DNA of 48,699 bases, taken from UBA7236 sp964638865 (GTDB lineage Bacteria; Bacteroidota; Bacteroidia; Chitinophagales; BACL12). The notes below the pieces were generated by a model, which did no database searches, had not been told where the DNA came from, and worked only from the letters and a program-made list of their open reading frames with translations. Location of the stretch: the NCBI GenBank assembly GCA_964638865.1, contig CAZXBG010000007.1, positions 1 through 48,699 on the forward strand, in the 5' to 3' direction. The position numbers and the translations under genes were made by a program. Below are positions 25,760 through 33,248 of this stretch, piece by piece (the stretch's first letter is position 1; every line of letters begins with the position of its first letter).

Positions 25760-26563
25760 TCAAACTCCTCCTACAAGATAGAGTTGCTCCATGGTAGGCC
25801 CAATGCTACCACCTTTGGGTTCCAGCGTTACAGCAAATGCATCAGCACCCGCAATATTGTTCATTTTTTGAAGTTTTCCATTGATATCAAATACTCCGCC
25901 ATCAATTGGTTTACCATCTTTTAGCGCCCAAAGCTGGTATTGTTTTCCGGCTTCCGGAGCAGGAAGATTTATTGCGCTCAGGTAAACATTTCCCGAGGAC
26001 TTATCCCAAAAAACAACGGAAGTAGAACTTGGGCTAATTAACTGACCCTTCATGGTAATTGCTATAGCTGCGGGGTTTTTAACTACGTTGAGCTCGGTTT
26101 CCATCGAAAGATATTCAGCCCTTACTACATCCATTTTGTCGGTAAGGAAGGTATTTGCGTCCTGCAACTCCGAAAGTTGGTCAGAAGCGTGTTTGTAACT
26201 ATTATAATAATAAACGTTGGTGGCTATACTGATGAAAAGCAGTATAGAAGCTGCATATGCCAAATATCTCACCCAATTATTAGCTGTTGATTGTGCCGGC
26301 TTCAGGCTAATGGTTTTACCTGTATTAAAAGCCGGGTTTTCTTCCTTAATCTTGGTCAAAATATTGGTCAGTATAGCAGGTGGAGCATCTACTGCATGAG
26401 CAAAAGCATAGTCCTCAAAGGCTTTTTCTATTGCCTCCAGTTCCGCTTTAACCTCCGGATACTGCGCTATCATTGCTTCTGCTTCCTTTTGCTCCTCATG
26501 GTTGAGTGCGCCGGAAACATAAAGTTCCAATGATCCTGATTCTATGTAATCTTTAACATTCAA
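25760..26563 (-). CDS. Anti-sigma factor (RskA-like)
   Basis: A 267-residue single-pass membrane protein. The cytoplasmic N-terminus (1-95; ESGSLELYVSGALNHEEQ...) should bind the sigma factor encoded just upstream. One transmembrane helix (about 100-122) and a short coiled coil follow. The periplasmic C-terminus is an RskA-type domain with GKQYQLWALKDGKPIDGGVFD and the closing TLEPKGGSIGPTMEQLYLVG. It follows the sigma gene by 21 bp. Release of sigma by regulated proteolysis is usual for the family. The signal is unknown. Confidence 0.92.
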   Translation of the reverse strand: MNVKDYIESGSLELYVSGALNHEEQKEAEAMIAQYPEVKAELEAIEKAFEDYAFAHAVDAPPAILTNILTKIKEENPAFNTGKTISLKPAQSTANNWVRYLAYAASILLFISIATNVYYYNSYKHASDQLSELQDANTFLTDKMDVVRAEYLSMETELNVVKNPAAIAITMKGQLISPSSTSVVFWDKSSGNVYLSAINLPAPEAGKQYQLWALKDGKPIDGGVFDINGKLQKMNNIAGADAFAVTLEPKGGSIGPTMEQLYLVGGV

Positions 26564-26584
26564 TTGTTCTGTAATTAATTTTTA

Positions 26585-27133
26585 TTATATTTTTTGTCTT
26601 AATAACGTAATGGCACTTCGCAATCTGGTTTTAACTGTCCCCAGAGGCATATTTAACTCTTCCGCAACTTCCTGATGGGTATATCCTTTAAAATAGATGA
26701 GATCTACCAATTGCTTCCATTCCGGCTTCAATTTATTTACCAAATCTTTTATTCCTATTGTATCCGGTTTAATATCATCGTAAATTTTTGTTGGATTTTC
26801 ATACAGCACCGTTTCGTCGCTAGTGGTTTTTTTACCGGTTTTATATCCCTTACTGCGCATTTTATCAATAGCTGCATTGCGGCATATATTCATCATCCAC
26901 GTAAAAAGTCTTCCTTTTGACGATTCGTAACTCTCTGCATTATTCCAAATTTTCAAGAACGCTTCCTGTAAAATATCTTCCGCCAAATGGTCGTCGTTCA
27001 CAATACGTGTGATAACACCAAATAGTGATGAAGAATACTTTTCATAAACGGTTTTCAATACAGCAGTGTTCCTTGCCTGTAAACCGGTCACGAGTAAATC
27101 TTCGTTTGCATGTATGTCTGAAGTATTATGCAC
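26585..27133 (-). CDS. ECF-family RNA polymerase sigma factor
   Basis: A 182-residue sigma-70 family protein. Region 2 contains DHLAEDILQEAFLKIWNNAESY and GRLFTWMMNICRNAAIDK; region 4 contains FKGYTHQEVAEELNMPLGTVKTR. It pairs with the anti-sigma factor gene downstream, so it belongs to the ECF group controlled by RskA-like partners. The start appears to be a GTG at 27133. A -7 box (27154-27161) lies 20 nt upstream. Confidence 0.94.
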   Translation of the reverse strand: MHNTSDIHANEDLLVTGLQARNTAVLKTVYEKYSSSLFGVITRIVNDDHLAEDILQEAFLKIWNNAESYESSKGRLFTWMMNICRNAAIDKMRSKGYKTGKKTTSDETVLYENPTKIYDDIKPDTIGIKDLVNKLKPEWKQLVDLIYFKGYTHQEVAEELNMPLGTVKTRLRSAITLLRQKI

Positions 27134-27153
27134 CCTTATTTTAAACGAATTAA

Positions 27154-27161
27154 CAAACTTA
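27154..27161 (-). promoter_or_regulatory. Likely -7 box (TAAGTTTG) for the sigma/anti-sigma operon
   Basis: The minus strand reads TAAGTTTG, 20 nt before the GTG start of the sigma gene. The match to TAnnTTTG suggests the primary sigma factor. No clear -33 TTTG is seen. Confidence 0.45.
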
Positions 27162-27208
27162 CGCTATAAATGTTTAAGCAGTTTTAAAAATAAAAAAATA
27201 TTTAATGA

Positions 27209-28390
27209 TTATTTAATAACCTGAAAGGTTTGAGACTCTATTCCTGTCATTTTGTAGCAGGTTATAATATACATACCGGCATCTAAAAGCTTGACTGGGA
27301 TGGTGGTCTCATAAAATCCCTCATTATCTTCCACTGTCTGATAAGCCAAATTTCTTCCGGCTATATCGGTTATTTGATATGCCAGCATTTTGTCGGTTCC
27401 TATTAGGGTAAGGGTCAAATTGTCATTTACAGGGTTAGGGAAAATCTGCAAAGTTGATTCTGATTGGAAATCTCGACTAAGTGCCACAATTTTTGAATAA
27501 GTTCCACCGAGGTTAATATCTAGTTGACGGAGTCTATAGTATGCATTTTCTGTAAATTCATGATCGATGAATTCGTAATCATGCGATAAAATTGTTGTGC
27601 CACTGCCGTCTACAAACCCGATAGAATCATATAAAAGTCCATCAGGGCTTTTTTCAATTTGAAAGCCCAGGGTATTTTTTTCAGAAGAAGTTGACCAAAT
27701 AACTTTGGAAGTTGTTTTTTCTAGTTGCATTGCATCTATCGATGTAAAAACAACGGGTAGAATTAATGGATCACATGTTATATAAGCATTGTCCAACCTG
27801 TTCTTTTCATTACTTAATCCGCTGTATTCCGCTCTTATTCGCCATTTTTTAATATCTCCCAAATAGCTAAGCATATCAGCGGATGAGCAGGCAGCACCTC
27901 CCAGATCTGGACAACTTACGCCACTTAGTGCACCTCCAATTGTCCAACCGGTTTCATTAAGCGGAACAATGTAAGTAGTGTAGGTTAAAGCCGGATCAGG
28001 AGACGTATTATAAACAATTGATTGATCATCAGTGCGCAAAATCAACACATCTACCTGACTGCCAACAGGCAATCCTGTATTATTCTGCATGAGATCAAAA
28101 ACCAGGTAACAATCATAATATGCTGTTAAATCACCTTTCCATTCAGTGCCACCAGCATACCAATAGAAAATTCCGATAGAATTGTCCTGTGCATAAGCAC
28201 AACCGAGAGGATTACCCCCTGTTGACATCCAAGTTGCCCCCGGGGAGGATTCTGCAGGGCATTGTCCTACAGTATTCCAACCATCTAAATCGGTATCAAA
28301 GGTACTTGAAGGCTGCGCAACACAATTTAATCCTATTAGGATGAAGTAGGTAAAAATAATTACAATCCTGTATTTAATACCTGTTCTCAT
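27209..28390 (-). CDS. Secreted laminin-B-domain protein with T9SS sorting domain
   Basis: A 393-residue secreted protein. The signal peptide ends near residue 25 (NCVAQ). Residues about 28-205 match the laminin B (domain IV) pattern: STFDTDLDGWNTVGQ, GNPLGCAYAQDN, FYWYAGGTEWKGDLTAYYDCYLVFDL and a closing AYITCDP. A fibronectin-III-like or linker segment (about 210-305; SIDAMQLEKTTSKVIWSTSSEKNTLGFQIEKS) follows, as often precedes the T9SS domain (about 313-393; IFPNPVNDNLTL, LDAGMYIITCY, TFQVIK). It is probably a surface adhesin or binding protein. It is immediately upstream of the ECF sigma gene on the same strand. Confidence 0.88.
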   Translation of the reverse strand: MRTGIKYRIVIIFTYFILIGLNCVAQPSSTFDTDLDGWNTVGQCPAESSPGATWMSTGGNPLGCAYAQDNSIGIFYWYAGGTEWKGDLTAYYDCYLVFDLMQNNTGLPVGSQVDVLILRTDDQSIVYNTSPDPALTYTTYIVPLNETGWTIGGALSGVSCPDLGGAACSSADMLSYLGDIKKWRIRAEYSGLSNEKNRLDNAYITCDPLILPVVFTSIDAMQLEKTTSKVIWSTSSEKNTLGFQIEKSPDGLLYDSIGFVDGSGTTILSHDYEFIDHEFTENAYYRLRQLDINLGGTYSKIVALSRDFQSESTLQIFPNPVNDNLTLTLIGTDKMLAYQITDIAGRNLAYQTVEDNEGFYETTIPVKLLDAGMYIITCYKMTGIESQTFQVIK

Positions 28391-28450
28391 TCAGAAAAAA
28401 CAACATTTTTAAAGGGTACTGATTATACTTATTGCATTACAAGATTACAC

Positions 28451-28458
28451 CAAATGTA
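28451..28458 (-). promoter_or_regulatory. Possible -7 box (TACATTTG) for the laminin-B gene
   Basis: The minus strand reads TACATTTG, 60 nt upstream of the start at 28390, in the space between this gene and ppk2. A -33 partner is not clear. Confidence 0.35.
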
Positions 28459-28605
28459 AGCATTAACCAAAAAAAGTGGAAATATTTTTATGGTGCAACT
28501 TAGTCTAAATAAGTATCGTCAGGTTGCTTCCGGTCCAATAGAAACAAGATCCAATCAAATTATTTCCTTTGCTTCTCTAGCGTTTGCCAGCACTTTTTTA
28601 AATGT

Positions 28606-29364
28606 TCAGGCTCCTTTTACACCCGGAAGTCCCGGATATTCCATTTTTAAATTGCGAAGTGTATCCACAATAGTTTTAGCAATTATATATTCCTTATACC
28701 AATTTTTATCGGAAGGAACAACCATCCAGGGAGCCTTTGGGCCACAAGCATTAAAAGCATCCTGATATGCTGTCATATATTCGCTCCATCGTTTGCTTTC
28801 TTCCAGATCATTTGGATTGTATTTCCACATTTTTCTAGGATCAGATAGTCTTTCCTTCAATCTCTCCATCTGCTCCTTTTGCGATACGTGAAGATAAAAT
28901 TTGAGGATGATGGTATTATTTTCCTGTAAAAGGGATTCAAACGCATTGATGTGCTCATACCTGCGTTTTATAGTTGGTAAATCAACCCATTTATGCACTC
29001 TTTGAATTACCACATCTTCATAATGGGAGCGATTAAAAATATGAATCATTCCTTTTGGCGGTGCATTTTTATGTATTCGCCACAAAAATTCGTGACCCAT
29101 TTCTTCCTCCGTAGGTTTTTTGAACCCTGTTACCCTGCAACCCATTGGGTTAGTTCCGGAAAAAACTTCCTTAATTACACCATCCTTACCACTTGCATCC
29201 ATGCCTTGTAAAATAATAAGCAAACTGTGTTTCGATTGTGCAAAAAGCAAATTCTGAAGTTCCGTTAACTGTTCAATATATTCTTTGGTCTTTATCTTGG
29301 TTGTTTCCTTTTCGAATTTTTTTGTGGGAACGGTAGCGATCTCAGATAGTTTTATAATAGCCAT
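28606..29364 (-). CDS. ppk2: Polyphosphate kinase 2 family protein
   Basis: A 252-residue single-domain PPK2 that transfers phosphate between polyphosphate and nucleotides. Walker A GMDASGKDG is at 54-62, the lid region FNRSHYEDVVIQRVHKW is present, and KFYLHVSQKEQMERLKERL with WKYNPNDLEESKRWSEY completes the fold. The short length and motifs fit class I or III enzymes; the preferred nucleotide is not readable. I chose the ATG at 29364 (MAIIKLSE) over one six codons upstream. The mobile element begins about 100 bp beyond its 5' end. Confidence 0.93.
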   Translation of the reverse strand: MAIIKLSEIATVPTKKFEKETTKIKTKEYIEQLTELQNLLFAQSKHSLLIILQGMDASGKDGVIKEVFSGTNPMGCRVTGFKKPTEEEMGHEFLWRIHKNAPPKGMIHIFNRSHYEDVVIQRVHKWVDLPTIKRRYEHINAFESLLQENNTIILKFYLHVSQKEQMERLKERLSDPRKMWKYNPNDLEESKRWSEYMTAYQDAFNACGPKAPWMVVPSDKNWYKEYIIAKTIVDTLRNLKMEYPGLPGVKGA

Positions 29365-29464
29365 AAATAGGTTTTTATGCAAATTTAACCCAATGGGCTT
29401 ATTGTTTATAATACTATAATTTCAAAGAAGTTAATTCCTGCGCTATGAAAAACATTTTGAAATA

Positions 29465-29472
29465 ATTATTTA
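29465..29472. repeat. Target site duplication, left copy (ATTATTTA)
   Basis: The 8 bases ATTATTTA directly before the left inverted repeat are repeated exactly after the right one (33170-33177). An 8 bp duplication is typical of IS1595-family insertion. Confidence 0.93.
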
Positions 29473-29500
29473 GGCAATGATATATTTGTTTACACTAAAT
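29473..29500. repeat. Terminal inverted repeat, left end of the transposon
   Basis: Begins GGCAATGATATA and ends TTTACACTAAAT; complementary to 33142-33169 at 24 of 28 positions. The stop codon of the restriction-endonuclease-like gene (29495-29497) lies within it. Confidence 0.92.
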
Positions 29501-30349
29501 ATCTAAAAGTTCATATACTTCCTTGAAAAAAGCAGAAAAAGGCTTTACATGTATTGGCGGTTTTTTGCTTGATAACTCTTCATATTTTTTAGGAATATCC
29601 AGGTAATAAACACGGGACATTACAGAAATATACATCTGATACAACCTCCATTGTTCGGGAAGGCACACTTCGACAACTGATTTTGATTTGCTTACGAAAT
29701 TAGTTTCATTCATTATTACAATTACACCAATAAACGCACCTCTTCCATATATTCCTTCTAAAACCCGTTGATGTGCCCATGCTTGTATTGATCGTTCTTT
29801 GGTTGAGAGTTTAATAGGTAAATGGATTTTTGCAGTTTGGCCATCGGGCTTAAAAATAAAATCTGTGGTGAGTTCTGTTTTAATATCTCTTAGTTAGACA
29901 TTGATTTTCTTGCTGGGGTTAACGCTATAAACTCTCGCAAAAATGTTTCCAATCAATATTTCAAAAAAGATAGAAGGTGATTTTTTATCAGATCCCCCTA
30001 ATGAATCTTTAGCTGCACAGTATGACATTGAAATTGTGTATAAAAAGCGTTGGAGCTGATTATTAGGAAATTTATTCCATTCAAGATTTTGATACCATTG
30101 GTAAACTTCATCTGGAATATCTTCTATGAATAAATCAAGGTTTACTGGACGAGAATATTTTCCATTGTTATCATAAATAAAGTATGCTTTATTTGCAATA
30201 TTTGATGTTAACTGTATTTTAGGATAGGAACGAAGAGCTATTAAAGACTCCTTGATTAAATCTATCAACGCACTTGTCACATTCTGGTTACCAAGATTTT
30301 TGGCAGAAAACAATTTGATCTTTTCGTAATAAAAGTGGATGTCGGGCAT
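29495..30349 (-). pseudogene. Type II restriction-endonuclease-like gene broken by an in-frame stop
   Basis: One 285-codon frame runs from ATG 30349 to TAG 29495 and is interrupted only by TAA at 29894-29896 (codon 152). Translation continues without shift for 60 codons past the stop (LRDIKTELTTDFIF, then PIKLSTKERSIQAWAHQRV, LEGIYGRGAFIGVIVIM) into a second conserved-looking part (VVEVCLPEQWRLYQMYISVM, RVYYLDIPKKYE, PIHVKPFSAFF). Asp in TTDFIF and Lys in PIK could belong to a PD-(D/E)xK-type site, but this is inference. Position 11 bp after a DNA methyltransferase gene supports a restriction enzyme. The name of the enzyme family and the recognition site are not recognised. It would be inactive unless the stop is read through or is a sequencing error. 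Confidence 0.75.
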
Positions 30350-30360
30350 CTGGAAAAATA

Positions 30361-31086
30361 CTACTTTTTATAGAATACTAAAAAGTAAGAGTGGTTTTTT
30401 CTTGCATGGCGCTGTTTGAGCATGACGCTGACCCCTGGTTTGCCTCTGCGTATTAATACAAAAATGTCTGCCGCATAAAATCCTAACTTCTCAAAATAAT
30501 TGATAAGTTCAACATGGGTTAACCTTTGTTTATTGGCGCAAACTTCGTCTTGACATTTTACAATAAACACGCCTTTTGGTCTTAATACCCGTTTTGCTTC
30601 TTTTCCAGCTTCAAAATATAAATCCAATACAGCTTCGTGATATTTTTTTGTTGTTTTATTGCCCGTCTGGTTATTCTTATAATAGGACTCAAAGTTTTGG
30701 TGATTTGAATGCGCCGTTCCTCCCGGAGTGTGCATATATGGAGGGTCAAGAACCACACAGTCTAAAGATTCTTTTTTGTATGGCAAATCCCTGCAATCAA
30801 TTCCAGTAGATAGATCACTTTTTGATAGATGATATTTCTTCTTATCTACCTTTCTCCAAAACACACCTTTGCCGTAAGTAACGCCGGCAATAGCACCGCC
30901 AGATTTTACATGTAAATCTAATATCACAGGAAACACATCTTCATTTGTGCCAATGTGTGCTGATAATATCAAATCATTTGTCGAGATACCAGATGGCGAT
31001 TTCCTTTTTTTCTTCACTTGTATAACAGTTTTTGCTATTACAAGCAAATTAGGCACCTCTGATTTGATTTGAGCAGTTTGTTTCAT
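30361..31086 (-). CDS. DNA methyltransferase (N6-adenine/N4-cytosine type)
   Basis: A 241-residue SAM-dependent DNA methyltransferase. Motif IV LDPPYM is at 113-118, preceded by LPYKKESLDCVV. The SAM-binding motif I is the variant GVTYGKGVFW (68-77) rather than DPFxGxG. KEAKRVLRPKGVFIVKCQDE follows as a further strand. It should modify the same site as the adjacent endonuclease-like gene and is intact. Its start overlaps the RhuM stop by 4 bp (ATGA), and the endonuclease gene follows 11 bp later. The target base and sequence are unknown. Confidence 0.88.
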   Translation of the reverse strand: MKQTAQIKSEVPNLLVIAKTVIQVKKKRKSPSGISTNDLILSAHIGTNEDVFPVILDLHVKSGGAIAGVTYGKGVFWRKVDKKKYHLSKSDLSTGIDCRDLPYKKESLDCVVLDPPYMHTPGGTAHSNHQNFESYYKNNQTGNKTTKKYHEAVLDLYFEAGKEAKRVLRPKGVFIVKCQDEVCANKQRLTHVELINYFEKLGFYAADIFVLIRRGKPGVSVMLKQRHARKNHSYFLVFYKK

Positions 31087-32165
31087 TTCTTATTTTTTTT
31101 TGGTGGGGGTGGAGTGTTTAATAAGCCTAATAATTGTTTATTGAAATCATCTGTATCTTTAATTGACTCCTTTTTACTAAATGTTTTTGCCAGTAAGTTT
31201 TCAAAATCAGATTTAAACTCTACATCCTGTATAACCCTATATTTGCCATACTCTTTCTCTGCAAATTTTTTTGCAACTGCCGCCTTTACTTTACCTGCAT
31301 TATGTAGAATATCATATTCATTAAAGTTCAGGAAAGAGTCTAATTTCTCTATCCAGTCCCTCATTTTCATTACCTTGTTTTTAGTTGCCTGTAATTCTGC
31401 ATAATCCAAATACATTGTAACAATTGCATTTAACTCTTTTAATTCACCTTTACTCAAATAGTTTTTTGCAATAGCTACATCTGATTTAAGTATTTTTCCC
31501 TTTTCACCTGCCTTCCATGTTGTTAGCCCCATAAAAGGTTTTTTGTGGTTAGCTCGGTTCTTAATTAATTCTGCCGCTGTTTGATGCGTTATTGCAAATT
31601 CAAGTTTATTTTGAACAGTAGCAAAAAATGTATGAGTAATTGGCGCATCCGCATCGTAATCAATGCTGCACTGTGCGTAAATGTCAGTTATCTTTAGATA
31701 AAACCTTCTTTCTGAAGCTCTTATCTCCCGTATTCTCTCTAAGAGTTCCTCGAAATAATCCTTGCCAAATATTGCTTTTCCTTGCTTTAGGCGATCATCA
31801 TCTAAAGCGAATCCTTTTATAAGGTATTCTTTCAAAATTGAAGTTGCCCACTTTCTAAACTGTGTTGCCTCATAAGAATTAGCCCTATAGCCAACCGCTA
31901 TAATAACATCTAAGCTATAGAACGATACTGGTTTATCGGAATTTGCAATGTGCATTTTTTGCACATTGCTTTGTTCGTCAAGCTCTTTATCGTTAAAAAT
32001 TCCCTGTATATGCTTGGTTACTACGGTTCTATGAATATTAAAAATGTCGGACATACTTTGTTGGGTTGTCCAAACCGTTTCGTCCCCAATTATTACGGTT
32101 ATATTGGTATTCCCGCTATGTGTAGAGTAGAATAAAAAGTCAGAATATTCATCAATCTCTCTCAT
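31083..32165 (-). CDS. RhuM family protein
   Basis: A 360-residue protein of the RhuM (virulence RhuM) family: TVWTTQQSMSDIFNIHRTVVTKHI, then SFYSLDVIIAVGYRANSYEATQFRKWAT, and a C-terminal part with MYLDYAELQATKNKVMKMRDWIEKLD. The N-terminus looks like a KilA/Bro-type or winged DNA-binding segment. The function is not established; relatives are often found beside restriction-modification and other defence genes. Here the ATG shares its A with the transposase stop (TAATG), and its own stop overlaps the methyltransferase start, so it is coupled on both sides. The C-terminus is proline- and lysine-rich. Confidence 0.92.
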   Translation of the reverse strand: MREIDEYSDFLFYSTHSGNTNITVIIGDETVWTTQQSMSDIFNIHRTVVTKHIQGIFNDKELDEQSNVQKMHIANSDKPVSFYSLDVIIAVGYRANSYEATQFRKWATSILKEYLIKGFALDDDRLKQGKAIFGKDYFEELLERIREIRASERRFYLKITDIYAQCSIDYDADAPITHTFFATVQNKLEFAITHQTAAELIKNRANHKKPFMGLTTWKAGEKGKILKSDVAIAKNYLSKGELKELNAIVTMYLDYAELQATKNKVMKMRDWIEKLDSFLNFNEYDILHNAGKVKAAVAKKFAEKEYGKYRVIQDVEFKSDFENLLAKTFSKKESIKDTDDFNKQLLGLLNTPPPPKKNKK

Positions 32166-33079
32166 TATTTTATCAAATCGTTATAGGTTAACCTTCCGGC
32201 AATATTAGCTAAAATCAGATCAAATCTCGAAGCTGTTGTCAACTCTCTTATGTTATATCTCAAAGAAAATTCATCCACATAAACTTGAAGATGTTTAACG
32301 CTTACCCAATGGTAAATCCCATCAATCCCTCTCTTTAAATGGCTCCAAAAGTTCTCCATGCCGTTGGTGTGTGCCATTCCATTTACATACTCTTTTGCTC
32401 CATGATTAACTCTCATGTGGTTGTAGGCGAATGATAAAGCATTGTAAGCGTTATATTCATCAGTCATTACAAAGGTTCCGGGGATTACATTGTGTACGAT
32501 TATAGGCAATACTGTATTTTGCTTTGTATCATCAACAACCTGTGCAATAACGTATTTGTTACGCTCCAACATTCCTAATACAGGCTTTTTATCTTTAGTG
32601 CTTCTGCCTTGTGTGCTCTTTAACTTCTTATCAGCATGTTTGTTCTTATACTCTCCACCCATGTAGGTTTCATCAATCTCTACAATATCTCCTAATGCCT
32701 CTTTAAATTTCGGATGGTCAAAAGCATAACGTAAGCGATGCAGTAAGAACCACGCACTTTTTTGGGTTACTGTAATATCCCTTGCAAGTTGGTGGCTACT
32801 GATACCTTTTTTGTGAGAACTGAATACATATAGAGCTAAGAACCATTTTTGAAGTGGAATTTTTGTGTTATCAAATACAGTAGCAGTCCTTACATTAAAA
32901 TACTTTCCTGTATTCTTACATTTGTATTTGTTACCAGCGCATTTATAAACTTTACTTGTTCTATCGAACGGGCTAATAACATTTCCATTCCATCTCATTT
33001 TTTCAAGATGATCTATGCAATGTTGTTCTGTTGGAAACTGTTGGAGTAAGTCTAAAATGCTTTTAAATTGAGGTATCAT
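32165..33079 (-). CDS. IS1595-family (ISXO2-like) transposase
   Basis: A 304-residue transposase. A small zinc-ribbon-like part (about 44-65; YKCAGNKYKCKNTGKYF) is followed by a helical segment and the DDE-type catalytic domain with VEIDETYMGGEYKNKH (Asp136), VMTDEYNAY (Asp207), HTNGMENFWSHLKRG (Asn239, Glu242, Lys249). This is the ISXO2/IS1595 pattern, with the catalytic set complete. Its promoter lies 20 nt upstream. It is the first gene of the element and the only source of translation coupling to RhuM. Confidence 0.95.
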   Translation of the reverse strand: MIPQFKSILDLLQQFPTEQHCIDHLEKMRWNGNVISPFDRTSKVYKCAGNKYKCKNTGKYFNVRTATVFDNTKIPLQKWFLALYVFSSHKKGISSHQLARDITVTQKSAWFLLHRLRYAFDHPKFKEALGDIVEIDETYMGGEYKNKHADKKLKSTQGRSTKDKKPVLGMLERNKYVIAQVVDDTKQNTVLPIIVHNVIPGTFVMTDEYNAYNALSFAYNHMRVNHGAKEYVNGMAHTNGMENFWSHLKRGIDGIYHWVSVKHLQVYVDEFSLRYNIRELTTASRFDLILANIAGRLTYNDLIK

Positions 33080-33098
33080 TTGGCGTTTTATTGTGGTG

Positions 33099-33130
33099 TA
33101 AAGATATGCTCACTAATTCAATTAAACAAA
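33099..33130 (-). promoter_or_regulatory. Promoter of the transposon operon
   Basis: On the minus strand TTTG (33127-33130), 20 nt, then TATCTTTA (33099-33106), one base from the TAnnTTTG consensus. It lies inside the element between the right inverted repeat and the transposase start. All cargo genes appear to depend on it. Confidence 0.55.
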
Positions 33131-33141
33131 TTTTTTAACAC

Positions 33142-33169
33142 ATTTAGTGTAAAATTGTATATCATTGCC
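33142..33169. repeat. Terminal inverted repeat, right end of the transposon
   Basis: Read on the plus strand it begins ATTTAGTGTAAAA and ends TATCATTGCC, the reverse complement of the left end with 4 mismatches over 28 bases. Confidence 0.92.
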
Positions 33170-33177
33170 ATTATTTA
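33170..33177. repeat. Target site duplication, right copy (ATTATTTA)
   Basis: Identical to 29465-29472. Its position immediately outside the right inverted repeat fixes the boundary of the element. Confidence 0.93.
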
Positions 33178-33248
33178 TTTACCTCTTCCTGTTTTTTATT
33201 TCCGTAAATGATATATTTTCCGAATGAGGTAAATGTATATTCATTCCT

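Larger units (their letters stand above)
29473..33169 (-). mobile_element. IS1595-family transposon carrying RhuM and a restriction-modification pair
   Basis: A 3,697 bp element. The ends are inverted repeats of 28 bp (29473-29500 and 33142-33169): 12 outer bases GGCAATGATATA identical, a variable core of 4-5 bases, and a shared inner TTTACACTAAAT-like end; 24 of 28 match. Perfect 8 bp duplications (ATTATTTA) flank it. It holds four minus-strand genes in one unit: transposase, RhuM, DNA methyltransferase, and restriction-endonuclease-like gene. The transposase stop overlaps the RhuM start, RhuM overlaps the methyltransferase, and the last gene stops inside the left repeat. IS1595 members with passenger genes are known; the exact cargo and coupling here are read from sequence. 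The intact ends suggest recent movement. Confidence 0.93.

Noticed and set aside
28490..28765. Plus-strand ORF overlapping the 3' end of ppk2
   Set aside because: Antisense to a well-supported gene and without motifs.
29495..29713. A separate small gene of 72 codons
   Set aside because: It is the in-frame continuation of the endonuclease-like gene beyond the stop at 29894; upstream codons are open and conserved-looking.
29894..29896. Reassigned stop codon (alternative genetic code)
   Set aside because: Many other genes in the window end with TAA, including nuo and isc genes of normal length, so TAA is a true stop here.
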